From UBA4738 sp002413305 (GTDB taxonomy: Bacteria; Actinomycetota; UBA4738), in NCBI GenBank assembly GCA_036847185.1, contig DAIUAM010000003.1, positions 34,192 to 98,191 on the forward strand: a DNA stretch of 64,000 nt. The letters are read 5' to 3'. The notes under the pieces are model-generated. The model was given only the letters and a program-made list of their open reading frames with translations. It ran no database searches and was not told the origin of the DNA. A program made the translations under genes and the position numbers. Of this stretch, positions 35,261 to 43,930 are shown one piece after another (the stretch's first letter is position 1; each line of letters begins with the position of its first letter).

Positions 35261-35611
35261 TCAGCCTCGCGGCAGCAGCCGGGAGAGCTCCTCGTCGTCT
35301 TCCAGCAGGAAGTGGAAGGTGATGAGGTCGTCGACCGTGAGTGGCGGTCCGGCCGGACGCGGTTCCAGCTCCGCCATCTCGTCGTGGGCCGTCTGTTCGG
35401 CCTGCCGAGCCTTCTCGTCGAGCTCCACGCCTGCTGAGAGGAGCAGCGCGACCACCTTGCGGTCCGCGGGCTTCTCGATGGTGTGGGTGCAGGTCGGGCA
35501 CGCGAACCGATACGAACCTTCCCCGGCGCGATCGCGGATCGACAGGAGGATCGCTTCGGGACCCATGTCGACCTCTCCGCACTGTGGGCAGGTGGTTCGG
35601 ATCGTGGTCAT
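35261..35611 (-). CDS. Zinc-ribbon protein, 116 aa
   Basis: This small protein begins with a zinc ribbon made of CPQCG (near residue 8) and CPTC (near residue 39), then an acidic helical tail ending in EDDEELSRLLPRG. I do not recognise a named family. It sits between pafC and the Tat genes on the same strand, with 77 bp to pafC. The ATG at 35611 places the zinc ribbon at the N-terminus. A longer open frame upstream is not convincing. Confidence 0.7.
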   Translation of the reverse strand: MTTIRTTCPQCGEVDMGPEAILLSIRDRAGEGSYRFACPTCTHTIEKPADRKVVALLLSAGVELDEKARQAEQTAHDEMAELEPRPAGPPLTVDDLITFHFLLEDDEELSRLLPRG

Positions 35612-35688
35612 CTCGCTCCGGGTATCGGCCTCGTTCCGGCCGGGCTTGAGAGGGGAACGCACAGTTGCCGGGGCCGCGGAGCGCCGGC

Positions 35689-36678
35689 TCAGCCGGCCGC
35701 CGAGCGGTAGGCCTCGAGCGTCCGGCGCGCCGTCTCCCGAACCATCCCAGCCAGCTCGGGAGGGTCCAGGACCTGCGCTTCGCCGCCGAGCCGGAGGATC
35801 AGTTTCGCCACCCACTGGAGGTCCTTTGTGGGAAGCGTCACCTCGAGGCTGCCGTCGGGGCGCTCCTTCGGGCTCTCCGTCTCGTAGTATTCGGCCACCC
35901 ACCGCGCGCCCGCTCCCAGCAGCAGCCGAACGGGGACGTCCTTCGCGGTCCGTGTGTACAGGGGTCGCCCCGGTCCCGACAGGCCGCGTGGATCGAACGT
36001 CTCCCCCGTCTCGGCCGCCGACCGGATGCGGTCGGCGCGGAACGTCCGCTCCTCGCCCGAGCGGTGGTCCCAGGCCACCACGTACCAGTTGCCGATGGCG
36101 GAATAGACGTGCTCGGGGTCGATCCGGCGGGTGGCCAGCTCGTCGCGTCCCGCCGAGTAATACTCGATCGCCAGTCGCTCCCGCCGTTCGACGGCCCGGC
36201 GGACGGCGGCCAGGTTCCTGGCGGACGTCCCGGAGGCGCCCACTTCGACCCTCCCGGCCAGGTTCGCCAGCGTCTCCTCCCCCAGCCCGCCCTCGATCTT
36301 GTCCAGTGCGGACTGGAGGGCCGGGGCCTCCTCGAGTCCGGGCGCCCCCAGCAGCGCCTTCCCCCGCAGGTAGAGGGCCAGCGCCTCCGACCGGGTCAGT
36401 CGGACCGGCCGTGAGAAGTAGTCGGCCATCCCGATCCAGACGCGGCCCTCTTCGACCGACACGTCGATCAGCTCGCCGGGCCCGTAGGGCGGGAGCCCGG
36501 CCAGGAACAGCAGGTTCAGGTCGTCGAGGAGCTCGGCCTCGCTCACGTCGAACGTCTGTGACAGCTCGGCGACCGGTGTGCCCGGATGGTGCAGGACGTA
36601 TGGGACGACCACCAGCAGCCGGCGCAGCCGGTCGGCGGCCCGGCCCGTCGAACGCTTCGGCCCTCGCTTACCCGGCAC
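35689..36678 (-). CDS. pafC: WYL-domain regulator PafC
   Basis: This 329-residue protein has an N-terminal winged helix (about residues 15-80), a central WYL domain (IEYYSAGRDELATRRIDP and WYVVAWDHRSGEERTFRADRI) and a C-terminal WCX extension. PafB and PafC form a transcription activator for LexA-independent DNA damage response in mycobacteria and are encoded with the Pup ligase. Here its start lies within the end of pafB (11-bp overlap), so the two are co-translated. Low-confidence is only about paralogue naming (B or C). Confidence 0.88.
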   Translation of the reverse strand: MPGKRGPKRSTGRAADRLRRLLVVVPYVLHHPGTPVAELSQTFDVSEAELLDDLNLLFLAGLPPYGPGELIDVSVEEGRVWIGMADYFSRPVRLTRSEALALYLRGKALLGAPGLEEAPALQSALDKIEGGLGEETLANLAGRVEVGASGTSARNLAAVRRAVERRERLAIEYYSAGRDELATRRIDPEHVYSAIGNWYVVAWDHRSGEERTFRADRIRSAAETGETFDPRGLSGPGRPLYTRTAKDVPVRLLLGAGARWVAEYYETESPKERPDGSLEVTLPTKDLQWVAKLILRLGGEAQVLDPPELAGMVRETARRTLEAYRSAAG

Positions 36679-37630
36679 CGGCCAGGGCCTCCAGCCTCGC
36701 TTCGACCTGCCGCCGGATCGATCTCGGCGAGAGAACCCGGGCGTCCGGGCCGAACTGCATCACCCACGCGGCGAAGGCTCCCGTCTCGCTCGCTGGGAGG
36801 TCGGCTTCGACCCAGCCGTCCCGGCCTGCGCGGGTGACGGTGGCGCCGGGCGCCCCAGCCAGCGCCCACCACGCGACCTTCGGGCTCAGCGCAACCCGGG
36901 CTCGCTCGGCCGGCCGCCCCAAGCCCCAGGGACCGGACTGGAGATGCCCGGCCGCGTCGAACCCCTCCGGCGGCGGTTCGGCCGGTCCGACGTCCTTCAC
37001 CGGCGACGCCAGGCGGGAGAGCCGGAACGAACGGATCTCGCCCCGGGACCGGTCGCTCCCGACCAGGTACCAGTTGCCGCTCCGGAACACCAGGGCGAAC
37101 GGGTCGACGTCGCGCTGGCCGGGCTTCCCCTGGGTCGGCTTGTACCGGAACCGGATGGCGCGCCTGCGCGCCAGCGCGTCGGCGATCGCCCCGAGGTGCG
37201 GGCCGGATGCGTCGATGCCCGGCGCGGGGGTCCGTTCGGCCATCGCCGCCAGCACGTTCGTGTCGGTACCGGTGGAGAGCTTCTGGAAGGCGACCGCGGC
37301 CTCGTCGCCCTCCCATTCGTGGCCCGGCGCGTGGGCGGCGACGAACAGCGCCCAGACCTCGTCCGGGGTGAATTCGACCTCGGGGAGGTAGTAGCGGTCC
37401 TTCGGGATCCGGTAGCCCTGTTCGACCTCCCACGCATCGGTCGGTGCGAGGTCGATCGGCACGCCGATCTCCTTGAGCGTCTCCTTGTCCCGTTCGAACA
37501 TCCGTTTGGCCGCGGCGCCGTCGCCTTGCCGGTACGCGGGGATCACCCGGCGGATCTCCTCGAAGGTCAATGGCCGGCGGGCGTTCAGGAGCAGCGCGAC
37601 CAGGTTCAGGAGGCGCTCGAGCGGATGCAT
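36668..37630 (-). CDS. pafB: WYL-domain regulator PafB
   Basis: This 320-residue protein opens with MHPLERLLNLVALLL, the usual PafB start, then an HTH region, a WYL domain (IRFRYKPTQGKPGQRDVDP and WYLVGSDRSRGEIRSFRLSR) and a WCX C-terminal domain. It works with PafC as a heterodimer-like DNA-damage regulator. The frame is open for another 1.5 kb upstream, but that is antisense to the DUF3866 gene. The ATG at 37630 faces the divergent DUF3866 start only 18 bp away, so their promoters must overlap. Confidence 0.88.
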   Translation of the reverse strand: MHPLERLLNLVALLLNARRPLTFEEIRRVIPAYRQGDGAAAKRMFERDKETLKEIGVPIDLAPTDAWEVEQGYRIPKDRYYLPEVEFTPDEVWALFVAAHAPGHEWEGDEAAVAFQKLSTGTDTNVLAAMAERTPAPGIDASGPHLGAIADALARRRAIRFRYKPTQGKPGQRDVDPFALVFRSGNWYLVGSDRSRGEIRSFRLSRLASPVKDVGPAEPPPEGFDAAGHLQSGPWGLGRPAERARVALSPKVAWWALAGAPGATVTRAGRDGWVEADLPASETGAFAAWVMQFGPDARVLSPRSIRRQVEARLEALAGAG

Positions 37631-37648
37631 GGGCTGGAGCCGATGATA

Positions 37649-38764
37649 ATGCCCGAGATGATCCGTCTCCGGAGGGGAACCGTGGCCTCGGTGCTTGGAG
37701 AACGCCCCGGCGCGACCGAGCTGTCGGTCGAGGTGGAGGGCGAACCTGAGCCCGCCGCCGCGATCGCCTACCCGCAGCTGGTCGGGCCCGTCGGACCCGG
37801 CGACCGGGTGGTGCTGAACACCATGGCCGTCGAGCTCGCACTGGGTACCGGTGGGATGCATATCGTCGTGGCGGTCGAAGGCGGCCCCGACGTGCCCGCG
37901 CCCGCGGAGGGTCGGATCGTGAAGCTCCGGTACACGCCGCACCAGGTCAACGTGCGCTCCGCAGAGGAACCGGGGAGCCCGCACCGGGACGCGCTGCTGG
38001 CCGCCGACGGCCTGCACGGCGCCCCCGTGGTGTGGGTGCCGCTTCATTCGATGATCGCTCCCGTGGCGGCCGGCGTGCGGGCGGCGGGCGTCGAACGCGT
38101 TGTCTACGTGATGACCGACGGCGCGGCCCTCCCGGCCGGTCTGTCGCGGCTTGCCGCCACGCTGCGGACGGCCGGCCTGCTGGACGCGGTGGTCACCTGC
38201 GGGCAGGCGTTCGGCGGGGACGTCGAGGCGGTCACTGTCTTCACCGGTCTGCTGGTGGCCCGGTTCGGATTGGGTGCGGAGGTGATCGTGGTCGGCGACG
38301 GGCCCGGCAACACGGGGACGGACTCCGAGTGGGGCGCCACCGCGGTCTCCTCGGCGATGTCCCTGAACGCCATCGAGATCCTGGGCGGCCGGCCGGTGGC
38401 CGCGCTTCGGATCAGCTTCGCCGAGCAGCGCGAACGCCATCGGGGCGTCTCCCATCACTCGTTGACCGCGCTGGGGCGGGTCGCCCGGTCGCCCGTCCAC
38501 GTGGCCGTCCCTTCGATCGACGACGACGCCCGACGGGAGGTCGTGTGGGATGCCCTGAAGGCGGCCAAGCTCGAGGAGAAGCACCAGCTGGTGGAGGTGG
38601 GCGGCGAGCCCGCGCTCGACCGCCTGCGGGCCGCCGGGATCGAGGTGGCGTCCATGGGCCGCACGCCGGGCGACGACCCGGAGTTCTTCCTGGCCGCCGG
38701 CGCGGCCGGCGTCCTGGCCGGCCGGATGGCCGTTCGGGACCAAGCCTGGCAGACGCCTCAGTAG
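37649..38764 (+). CDS. DUF3866 family protein
   Basis: This protein of about 371 residues matches DUF3866 in its beta-rich N-terminal part (RRGTVASVLGE to GPGDRVVLNT), a central alpha/beta core with VWVPLHSMIAPV and VGDGPGNTGTDSEWG, and a C-terminal region with RHRGVSHHSLTALG. Function is unknown. ATG 37649 is chosen because GGAG lies 9 nt upstream; alternatives at 37643 and 37658 exist. It interrupts the minus-strand paf cluster, and its stop overlaps the metallopeptidase gene end by 7 bp. Confidence 0.82.
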   Translation: MPEMIRLRRGTVASVLGERPGATELSVEVEGEPEPAAAIAYPQLVGPVGPGDRVVLNTMAVELALGTGGMHIVVAVEGGPDVPAPAEGRIVKLRYTPHQVNVRSAEEPGSPHRDALLAADGLHGAPVVWVPLHSMIAPVAAGVRAAGVERVVYVMTDGAALPAGLSRLAATLRTAGLLDAVVTCGQAFGGDVEAVTVFTGLLVARFGLGAEVIVVGDGPGNTGTDSEWGATAVSSAMSLNAIEILGGRPVAALRISFAEQRERHRGVSHHSLTALGRVARSPVHVAVPSIDDDARREVVWDALKAAKLEEKHQLVEVGGEPALDRLRAAGIEVASMGRTPGDDPEFFLAAGAAGVLAGRMAVRDQAWQTPQ

Positions 38765-39105
38765 CGACCGATCTCCCGCAGCCGGTCGTCCGAGATGCCG
38801 AAGAAGTGGGCGAACTCGTGCACCACCGTGTGCCGGATCCGCTCGCGGAGCGCTTCCTCGTCTGCGGCTGCGCGTTCGATGTTCGGCCGGAACAGCGTGA
38901 TCCGATCGGGCAGCACGCCGGCGTACGAGAACCCCCGCTGGGTGAGCGGGATCCCCTCGTACAGCCCCAGCAGGTGCGAACGCCCGGGGCCGGGTTCGTC
39001 TTCGATCAGGACGTCGACGTTGTCGAGCCGTTCCCGGATCCACTCGGGCAGGCCGTCCAGCGCTTCGATCACCAACTCCTCGAACCGCTCCCTGGAAGTG
39101 CGCAT
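38758..39105 (-). CDS. Small zinc metallopeptidase (minimal MMP-like)
   Basis: This 115-residue protein contains HEFAHFFGISD near its C-terminus, a HExxHxxGxxD zincin motif. It belongs to the small metallopeptidase family often found next to pafA or RNA-modifying genes in actinobacteria. The whole protein is close to the minimal size for this fold. The ATG at 39105 or GTG at 39108 could be used. It lies 9 bp downstream of pafA on the same strand, so cotranscription with the Pup ligase is likely. Its substrate is unknown. Confidence 0.87.
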   Translation of the reverse strand: MRTSRERFEELVIEALDGLPEWIRERLDNVDVLIEDEPGPGRSHLLGLYEGIPLTQRGFSYAGVLPDRITLFRPNIERAAADEEALRERIRHTVVHEFAHFFGISDDRLREIGRY

Positions 39106-39114
39106 CACACGCCG

Positions 39115-40473
39115 TCACATGTGGGCGATGAGCTGTTCGACCCGCTCATCGACCGACCGGAAGGGATCCTTGCAGAGCACGGTCCGCTGGGCCTGGTCGT
39201 TCAGCTTCAGGTGCACCCAGTCCACCGTGTAGTCGCGGCGCTTCTGCTTGGCTTGACGGATGAACTCCCCCCGTAGCCGGGCCCGCGTGGTCTGCGGCGG
39301 CTCGCGCATGGCCTTCTGGATCTGCTTCTCGGGGACCACGCGCTCCATACGGCCGCGTCGTTCCAGCAGGTAATACAGGCCGCGCTCCCGGTTCACGTCG
39401 TGGTACGCCAAGTCCATCAGCGCGATCCGCGGGTGGGACAGAGGAAGGTTGTGTTTCGCGCGGTAGCGTTCGATCAGCGCGTGCTTGGCCACCCAGTCCA
39501 CCCGTTGCTCCAGCTTCTCGAGGTCGCCGGCCCGGAGCGCCTCGATCGCCTCGCCCCAGTCCAGCAGCAGCCGAGCCGCGATCTCCGAGGGCTCCCGGCG
39601 CTCCAGGAACCGGGAGGCGCGTTCGAAGTATTCGGTCTGGATGTCGATGGCCGTCAGCTCCCGGCCGGTGGCCAGGCGGATCTTCTTCTTGCACGTCATG
39701 TCGTGCGAGATCTCGCGGATGGCCCGGATCGGGTTCTCCAGCGTCAGGTCACGCATGACGGTGTTCTCCTCGACCATGCGCACGACCAGGTCGGTGATGC
39801 CGACCTTCAGGAACGTCGTGTATTCACTCATGTTGGAGTCGCCCACGATCACGTGCAGCCGGCGGAAGCGCTCTGCGTCGGCGTGCGGTTCGTCGCGTGT
39901 GTTGATGATCGGCCGCGACCGGGTGGTGGCGCTGGAGACGCCCTCCCAGATGTGCTCGGCCCGCTGGCTGATCGAATACTGCGCGCCCCGCGGCCCGTGG
40001 AGGACCTTCCCGGCCCCGCAGAGGATCTGGCGGGTGACGAAGAACGGGATCAGGATGTCGGCGATCCTGGCGAACTCGCCCTGCCGGGCCACCAGGTAGT
40101 TCTCGTGGCACCCGTAGGAGTTGCCCGCCGAGTCGGTGTTGTTCTTGAACAGGTACACATCGCCGGAGATGCCCTCCTCGTGCAGGCGAACCTCGGCCGC
40201 GCCCAGCAGGGCTTCCAGGATCCGCTCCCCCGCCTTGTCGTGGGCGATCAGGTCGAGCACGCTGTCGCACTCGGGGGTGGCGTACTCGGGGTGCGAACCG
40301 ACGTCGAGGTACAGCCGCGCCCCGTTCTCCAGGAACACGTTCGAGCTTCGACCCCAGTGCACCACGCGCCGGAACAGGTACCGCGCCACCTCGTCGGGGC
40401 TGAGCCGGCGCTGGCCGCGGAACGTGCACGTCACCCCGTACTCGTTCTCCAGGCCGAAGATCCGCCGCTCCAC
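39115..40473 (-). CDS. pafA: Pup-protein ligase PafA
   Basis: This 452-residue ligase attaches Pup through its C-terminal Glu to substrate lysines using ATP. It is related to glutamine synthetase. Glu9 in GLENEYG and Asp57 in LYLDVGSHPEY match the metal-binding Glu and the catalytic Asp. NNTDSAGNSYG, RPIINTRDEPHAD and the C-terminal domain that binds Pup are present. The GTG start lies 6 nt after TAGACT, so translation is probably leaderless. It is separated from prcA by the LOG and PLD genes on the other strand, unlike the compact mycobacterial order. Confidence 0.95.
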   Translation of the reverse strand: MERRIFGLENEYGVTCTFRGQRRLSPDEVARYLFRRVVHWGRSSNVFLENGARLYLDVGSHPEYATPECDSVLDLIAHDKAGERILEALLGAAEVRLHEEGISGDVYLFKNNTDSAGNSYGCHENYLVARQGEFARIADILIPFFVTRQILCGAGKVLHGPRGAQYSISQRAEHIWEGVSSATTRSRPIINTRDEPHADAERFRRLHVIVGDSNMSEYTTFLKVGITDLVVRMVEENTVMRDLTLENPIRAIREISHDMTCKKKIRLATGRELTAIDIQTEYFERASRFLERREPSEIAARLLLDWGEAIEALRAGDLEKLEQRVDWVAKHALIERYRAKHNLPLSHPRIALMDLAYHDVNRERGLYYLLERRGRMERVVPEKQIQKAMREPPQTTRARLRGEFIRQAKQKRRDYTVDWVHLKLNDQAQRTVLCKDPFRSVDERVEQLIAHM

Positions 40474-40479
40474 GCCATC

Positions 40480-40485
40480 AGTCTA
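40480..40485 (-). promoter_or_regulatory. -10 box TAGACT of pafA
   Basis: TAGACT on the minus strand ends 6 nt before the pafA GTG, with no ribosome site. This predicts transcription starting at or next to the start codon. Confidence 0.5.
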
Positions 40486-40555
40486 GGCGCGAACCACCTT
40501 CGGACCGCCGAGGCGCTCCTTGCCATCCGCGCGGAAGGCCCGGAGACTGTGGCGC

Positions 40556-41284
40556 ATGCGAGAGGATGCGACGACGCCGGCTGCTCGCGCCGAGCAGGCG
40601 ATGCTCCGCCGCGGCGGAGGCGACGTCGAAGCCCACGTCCAGATGATCGCGGACGAGTTCCGGATGGGCTTCGAGACCGTCGACCGGCTCGACCGGTCCG
40701 CGGTCACGATCTTCGGGTCGGCCCGGCTCTCCGCGGAGAGCCCCGACTACCGGGACGCGGTCACCACCGGTCGCCTGTTCGCCGAGGCCGGCATGGCCGT
40801 GGTCACGGGCGGCGGACCCGGGATCATGGAGGCCGCGAACCGGGGCGCACGCGAGGGCGGCGGCCTGTCCGTTGGCTTCAACATCGAGCTCCCCCACGAG
40901 CAGGCGTCGAACCCCTACCTCGACGTCTCGCTGACGTTCCGGCACTTCTACGCGCGCAAGGTGATGTTCGTGAAGGCAGCCGAGGGATTCGTCGTGTTCC
41001 CCGGCGGGTTCGGGACGCTGGACGAGCTGTTCGAATCGCTCACGCTGATCCAGACCGGCAAGGTGTCCCATTTCCCCGTGGTGCTGTTCCGGCGGTCGCA
41101 CTGGGAGCCGCAGCTCGAATGGATCCAGGACACGCTGCTCCCCAGGGGCCTGATCTCGGCGGACGACCTCGCGCTGTTGTGGGTCACCGACGAGCCGGCC
41201 GAAGCGGTCCGGGCGATCGTGGGCCATATGCGTCCGGAGGCCACCGGCTCCCCCGCCGCGCCCGGCACGTCCGGCTCGGAGTAG
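40556..41284 (+). CDS. LOG family protein (TIGR00730-like)
   Basis: This 242-residue Rossmann-like protein has the LOG signatures GGGPGIMEAANRGA and PGGFGTLDE. Family members such as cytokinin-activating LOG cleave nucleoside 5'-monophosphates to base and ribose phosphate; lysine decarboxylase names in databases are misleading. The bacterial role is uncertain, perhaps nucleotide salvage. ATG 40556 is chosen; a TTG at 40520 would add 12 residues. It is divergent from pafA and 10 bp upstream of the phospholipase D-like gene, with which it forms an operon. Confidence 0.88.
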   Translation: MREDATTPAARAEQAMLRRGGGDVEAHVQMIADEFRMGFETVDRLDRSAVTIFGSARLSAESPDYRDAVTTGRLFAEAGMAVVTGGGPGIMEAANRGAREGGGLSVGFNIELPHEQASNPYLDVSLTFRHFYARKVMFVKAAEGFVVFPGGFGTLDELFESLTLIQTGKVSHFPVVLFRRSHWEPQLEWIQDTLLPRGLISADDLALLWVTDEPAEAVRAIVGHMRPEATGSPAAPGTSGSE

Positions 41285-41294
41285 GCCACACCCG

Positions 41295-42344
41295 ATGGCC
41301 GACCTCGAAGCCGATTTCCTGGACCCCGGGACACGTCCGGCGCAGGACGTCGCCTCGGAGCTGGCCGCGTGGATCGGCGAGGCGAACCGTTCGCTGTCGG
41401 TGGCGATCTACGACTTCCACGCCGCCTCGGGCTCCAGCGCGCGCGTGGCGGACGCGCTGGAGGCCGCGCAGCGCCGGGGGGTGAAGGTCCGGGTGGCGTT
41501 CAACATGGAGCGGTTGCCGGTCCCCTCGGCGCCTCGCCCGCCCAGGGCCGACCCGAACGAGCTCGAGGGCCTGGAGGTGCCCACCCGCGGCGTCCACAGC
41601 GCGCAGGGGAGCCTGATGCACCACAAGTACGTCGTGCGCGACGACTCGGCGGTGTGGACGGGTTCGCTGAACTGGACCGACGACGCATTCGGCCTGGAGG
41701 AGAACGTGATCCTGCGGGTGGCGTCGTCCGCCCTCGCCGCCGCCTACGTGGAGAACTTCGAGGAACTCTGGGCCAAGCAGACCGTCGAGTCGAGCGGCGG
41801 CTCGGGCCCCCAGGTCGCCGTGGGCGACGGAACCGTCCAGCCGTTCTTCTCCCCGCGCGGCCCTTCTTTGGCCCACCTCGCCGCCGAACGCCTCGCCCAC
41901 GCGAAGCACCGCATCCGCCTGCTGTCCCCGGTGGTCACGTCCGGGGCGATCCTCGGCACGCTGGCGGAGATCGCCCCGCATCGCGGGTTCGACTTCGGCG
42001 GGGCCGTCGACCTCACGCAGATGGAGGAGGTCCACGGCCAGTGGGCCGGGGTCCCGACGAACCGGTGGAAGATCGAAGCCTGGGCGGACATCTCGCCGCG
42101 CCTCGCCGGGAAGCGGTCCACGCCGTACGCGGAGGGTTCGGTCCACGACTACATGCACGCGAAGGCTGTGCTCGCCGACGGCTCCATCGTCGCCGGGAGC
42201 TACAACCTGTCGAAGGGCGGCGAGCACAACGCGGAGAACGTCCTGCTGATCAAGGGTGGACCGCTGGTCGAACAGCTCGCCGAGTACGCCGACCGCGTCG
42301 GGGCCCGCTACGGGAACGGCCCCACCGCTCAGCCGGCCAGGTAG
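41295..42344 (+). CDS. Phospholipase D-like protein
   Basis: This 349-residue protein has two HKD-type phosphodiesterase motifs: HHKYVVRDDSAVWTGSLNW in the first half and MHAKAVLADGSIVAGSYN in the second. Together they form one active site. No signal peptide is visible, so it may act on nucleic acid or cytoplasmic phosphodiesters and not on exported lipid. It is cotranscribed with the LOG gene. Its 3' end overlaps the 3' end of prcA by 16 bp. Confidence 0.87.
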   Translation: MADLEADFLDPGTRPAQDVASELAAWIGEANRSLSVAIYDFHAASGSSARVADALEAAQRRGVKVRVAFNMERLPVPSAPRPPRADPNELEGLEVPTRGVHSAQGSLMHHKYVVRDDSAVWTGSLNWTDDAFGLEENVILRVASSALAAAYVENFEELWAKQTVESSGGSGPQVAVGDGTVQPFFSPRGPSLAHLAAERLAHAKHRIRLLSPVVTSGAILGTLAEIAPHRGFDFGGAVDLTQMEEVHGQWAGVPTNRWKIEAWADISPRLAGKRSTPYAEGSVHDYMHAKAVLADGSIVAGSYNLSKGGEHNAENVLLIKGGPLVEQLAEYADRVGARYGNGPTAQPAR

Positions 42345-43012
42345 CCGGCCAGCTCTTCGTCGGTCAGGCGGCGGAACTTCCTTCGCCCACGGCTCCGGTC
42401 CAGCACGGCTGCCTCGAGGTTGGCCACCTCGACCGGCTTCTCCTCCACGGCGGCGAGCGCGTCGCAGGACATCCGAACCGCGTCCCGGAGCGATGAGCCC
42501 TCTCGGTAGGCGTCCTTGATCTTCGCCGCCAGGTCATCCGACCGGCCGCCCATGGCCACGAACCCCTGTTCGTCGGTCACGCTCCCATCGAATAGGATGT
42601 GGAACACCTCGTTCTCCTCCGGCGTGTCGCCGACTTGGCCGACCAGGAGCTCCACCTCGTAGGGCTTCATCTGGGTGGTGAAGATCGTGGACAGCGCCTG
42701 CGAGTACGCGTTGGCGATGGTCTTCGCGGTCACGTCCTCGCGTCCGTACGAGTAGCCGCGAAGATCGGCCAGGCGCACGCCGGCGATGCGGAGGTCCTCG
42801 AACTCGCTGTATTTGCCGACGCCGGCGAACCCGATCCGGTCGTAGATCTCGCTGATCTTGTGCAGGGTGGCGGAGGGATTCTCGGCCAGGAACAGCAGCC
42901 CGTCCGCGTATTCCGCGGCCACCACCGACCGGCCCCGCGCGATGCCCTTCCGCGCGTACTCCGAACGGTCCTTGATGAGCTGCTCGGGAGGGACGTAGGG
43001 CGAGAAGGCCAT
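42329..43012 (-). CDS. prcA: Proteasome alpha subunit PrcA
   Basis: This 227-residue subunit forms the outer rings of the 20S core and gates entry. The N-terminus MAFSPYVPPEQLIKDR and the ARKGIARGRSVVAAEYADG segment are typical of actinobacterial alpha subunits. It lacks an N-terminal Thr nucleophile, as expected. Its start directly follows the prcB stop with no spacer, so the two are translationally coupled. The C-terminus ends in LAGYLAG. Confidence 0.95.
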   Translation of the reverse strand: MAFSPYVPPEQLIKDRSEYARKGIARGRSVVAAEYADGLLFLAENPSATLHKISEIYDRIGFAGVGKYSEFEDLRIAGVRLADLRGYSYGREDVTAKTIANAYSQALSTIFTTQMKPYEVELLVGQVGDTPEENEVFHILFDGSVTDEQGFVAMGGRSDDLAAKIKDAYREGSSLRDAVRMSCDALAAVEEKPVEVANLEAAVLDRSRGRRKFRRLTDEELAGYLAG

Positions 43013-43930
43013 CTACGCCTCGCCTCCCTCGGACGGCGGCGACCCCTCACCCGTCCCGGAGCCCTCTTCGGCCCGCTCGGCGTCGGAACGCTGCGCCCCG
43101 GCCCGCTCCGACTCGGTCCGCTGCGCATCCGCGTTGGCTTCGACGATCGCCTCGAATGCTGCGCGGACCTCGTCGTCCGGGACCTGGAGGACGCCCTCGT
43201 CGGTGATCGTCTTCACGGTCGGGTAGATCCCGCGGATGGGGTTCGGCCCGCCGGTGGCCACATCCTCCTGGGACGCGTCGTACAGCGCCTCGACGGCGAC
43301 CCGCACCGCGTCCTGGCGTGACAGGGACGGCCGCCACCGCTTCTTGAGCGTCCCCCGGGCGTGCAGCGAGCCCGACCCGGTGGCGTGGAAGTCCGTCTCC
43401 TCCCACCGGCCGCCGGTCACGTCGTACCGGAACAGCCGGCCCTGCTTGCGGCGCTCGTCGAAGCCGGCGAACAGCGGCACCACGACGAGACCCTGCAGCG
43501 CCATCGGGAAGTTCTGGCGGATCATCATGGCCAGCCGGTTCGCCTTGCCTTCCAGCGACAACCGCTCGCCTTCGACCTTCTCGTAGTGCTCGAGTTCGGT
43601 TTGGAACAGCCGGACGATCTCGGTGGCCTGGCCGGCCGCTCCGGCGATGGCCACCGCGGAGTGCTCGTCGGCAGGGAAGACCTTGTCGATCCGCTCGTCG
43701 GCGATGGTGTAGCCCTCGGTCGCCCGGCGGTCACCGGCCATCAGCGCGCCGCCGGCGAACCGCATGGCCAGCACGGTGGTGCCGTGCGTCACCCCCGGCA
43801 TCGTCCCGGCCTCGGGGCCACGCCCGCCGGGCGACGGGACGTCCGAGGTGGCCCGCACCAGGTCGGCGAAGCTGGGGTTGGCCCGCAGCGGATACGCATC
43901 CCCGGGGAACCCGCCGGGCAGGTCCCTCAC
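43013..43930 (-). CDS. prcB: Proteasome beta subunit PrcB
   Basis: This 305-residue protein has a 50-residue propeptide that ends in THG, after which Thr51 (HG|TTVLAM) would be the N-terminal nucleophile once processed. The MAGDRRAT, GAAGQATE and SGSLHARGTLKK segments are typical of the family. A C-terminal extension of about 45 residues, rich in Glu, Ala, Ser and Gly, is unusual in length and looks disordered. The GTG start overlaps the pup stop (GTGA). Confidence 0.95.
   Translation of the reverse strand: MRDLPGGFPGDAYPLRANPSFADLVRATSDVPSPGGRGPEAGTMPGVTHGTTVLAMRFAGGALMAGDRRATEGYTIADERIDKVFPADEHSAVAIAGAAGQATEIVRLFQTELEHYEKVEGERLSLEGKANRLAMMIRQNFPMALQGLVVVPLFAGFDERRKQGRLFRYDVTGGRWEETDFHATGSGSLHARGTLKKRWRPSLSRQDAVRVAVEALYDASQEDVATGGPNPIRGIYPTVKTITDEGVLQVPDDEVRAAFEAIVEANADAQRTESERAGAQRSDAERAEEGSGTGEGSPPSEGGEA

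Noticed and set aside
36668..39118. pafB frame extended about 1.5 kb upstream
   Set aside because: The extension is antisense to the DUF3866 gene; the PafB start at 37630 matches the family N-terminus.
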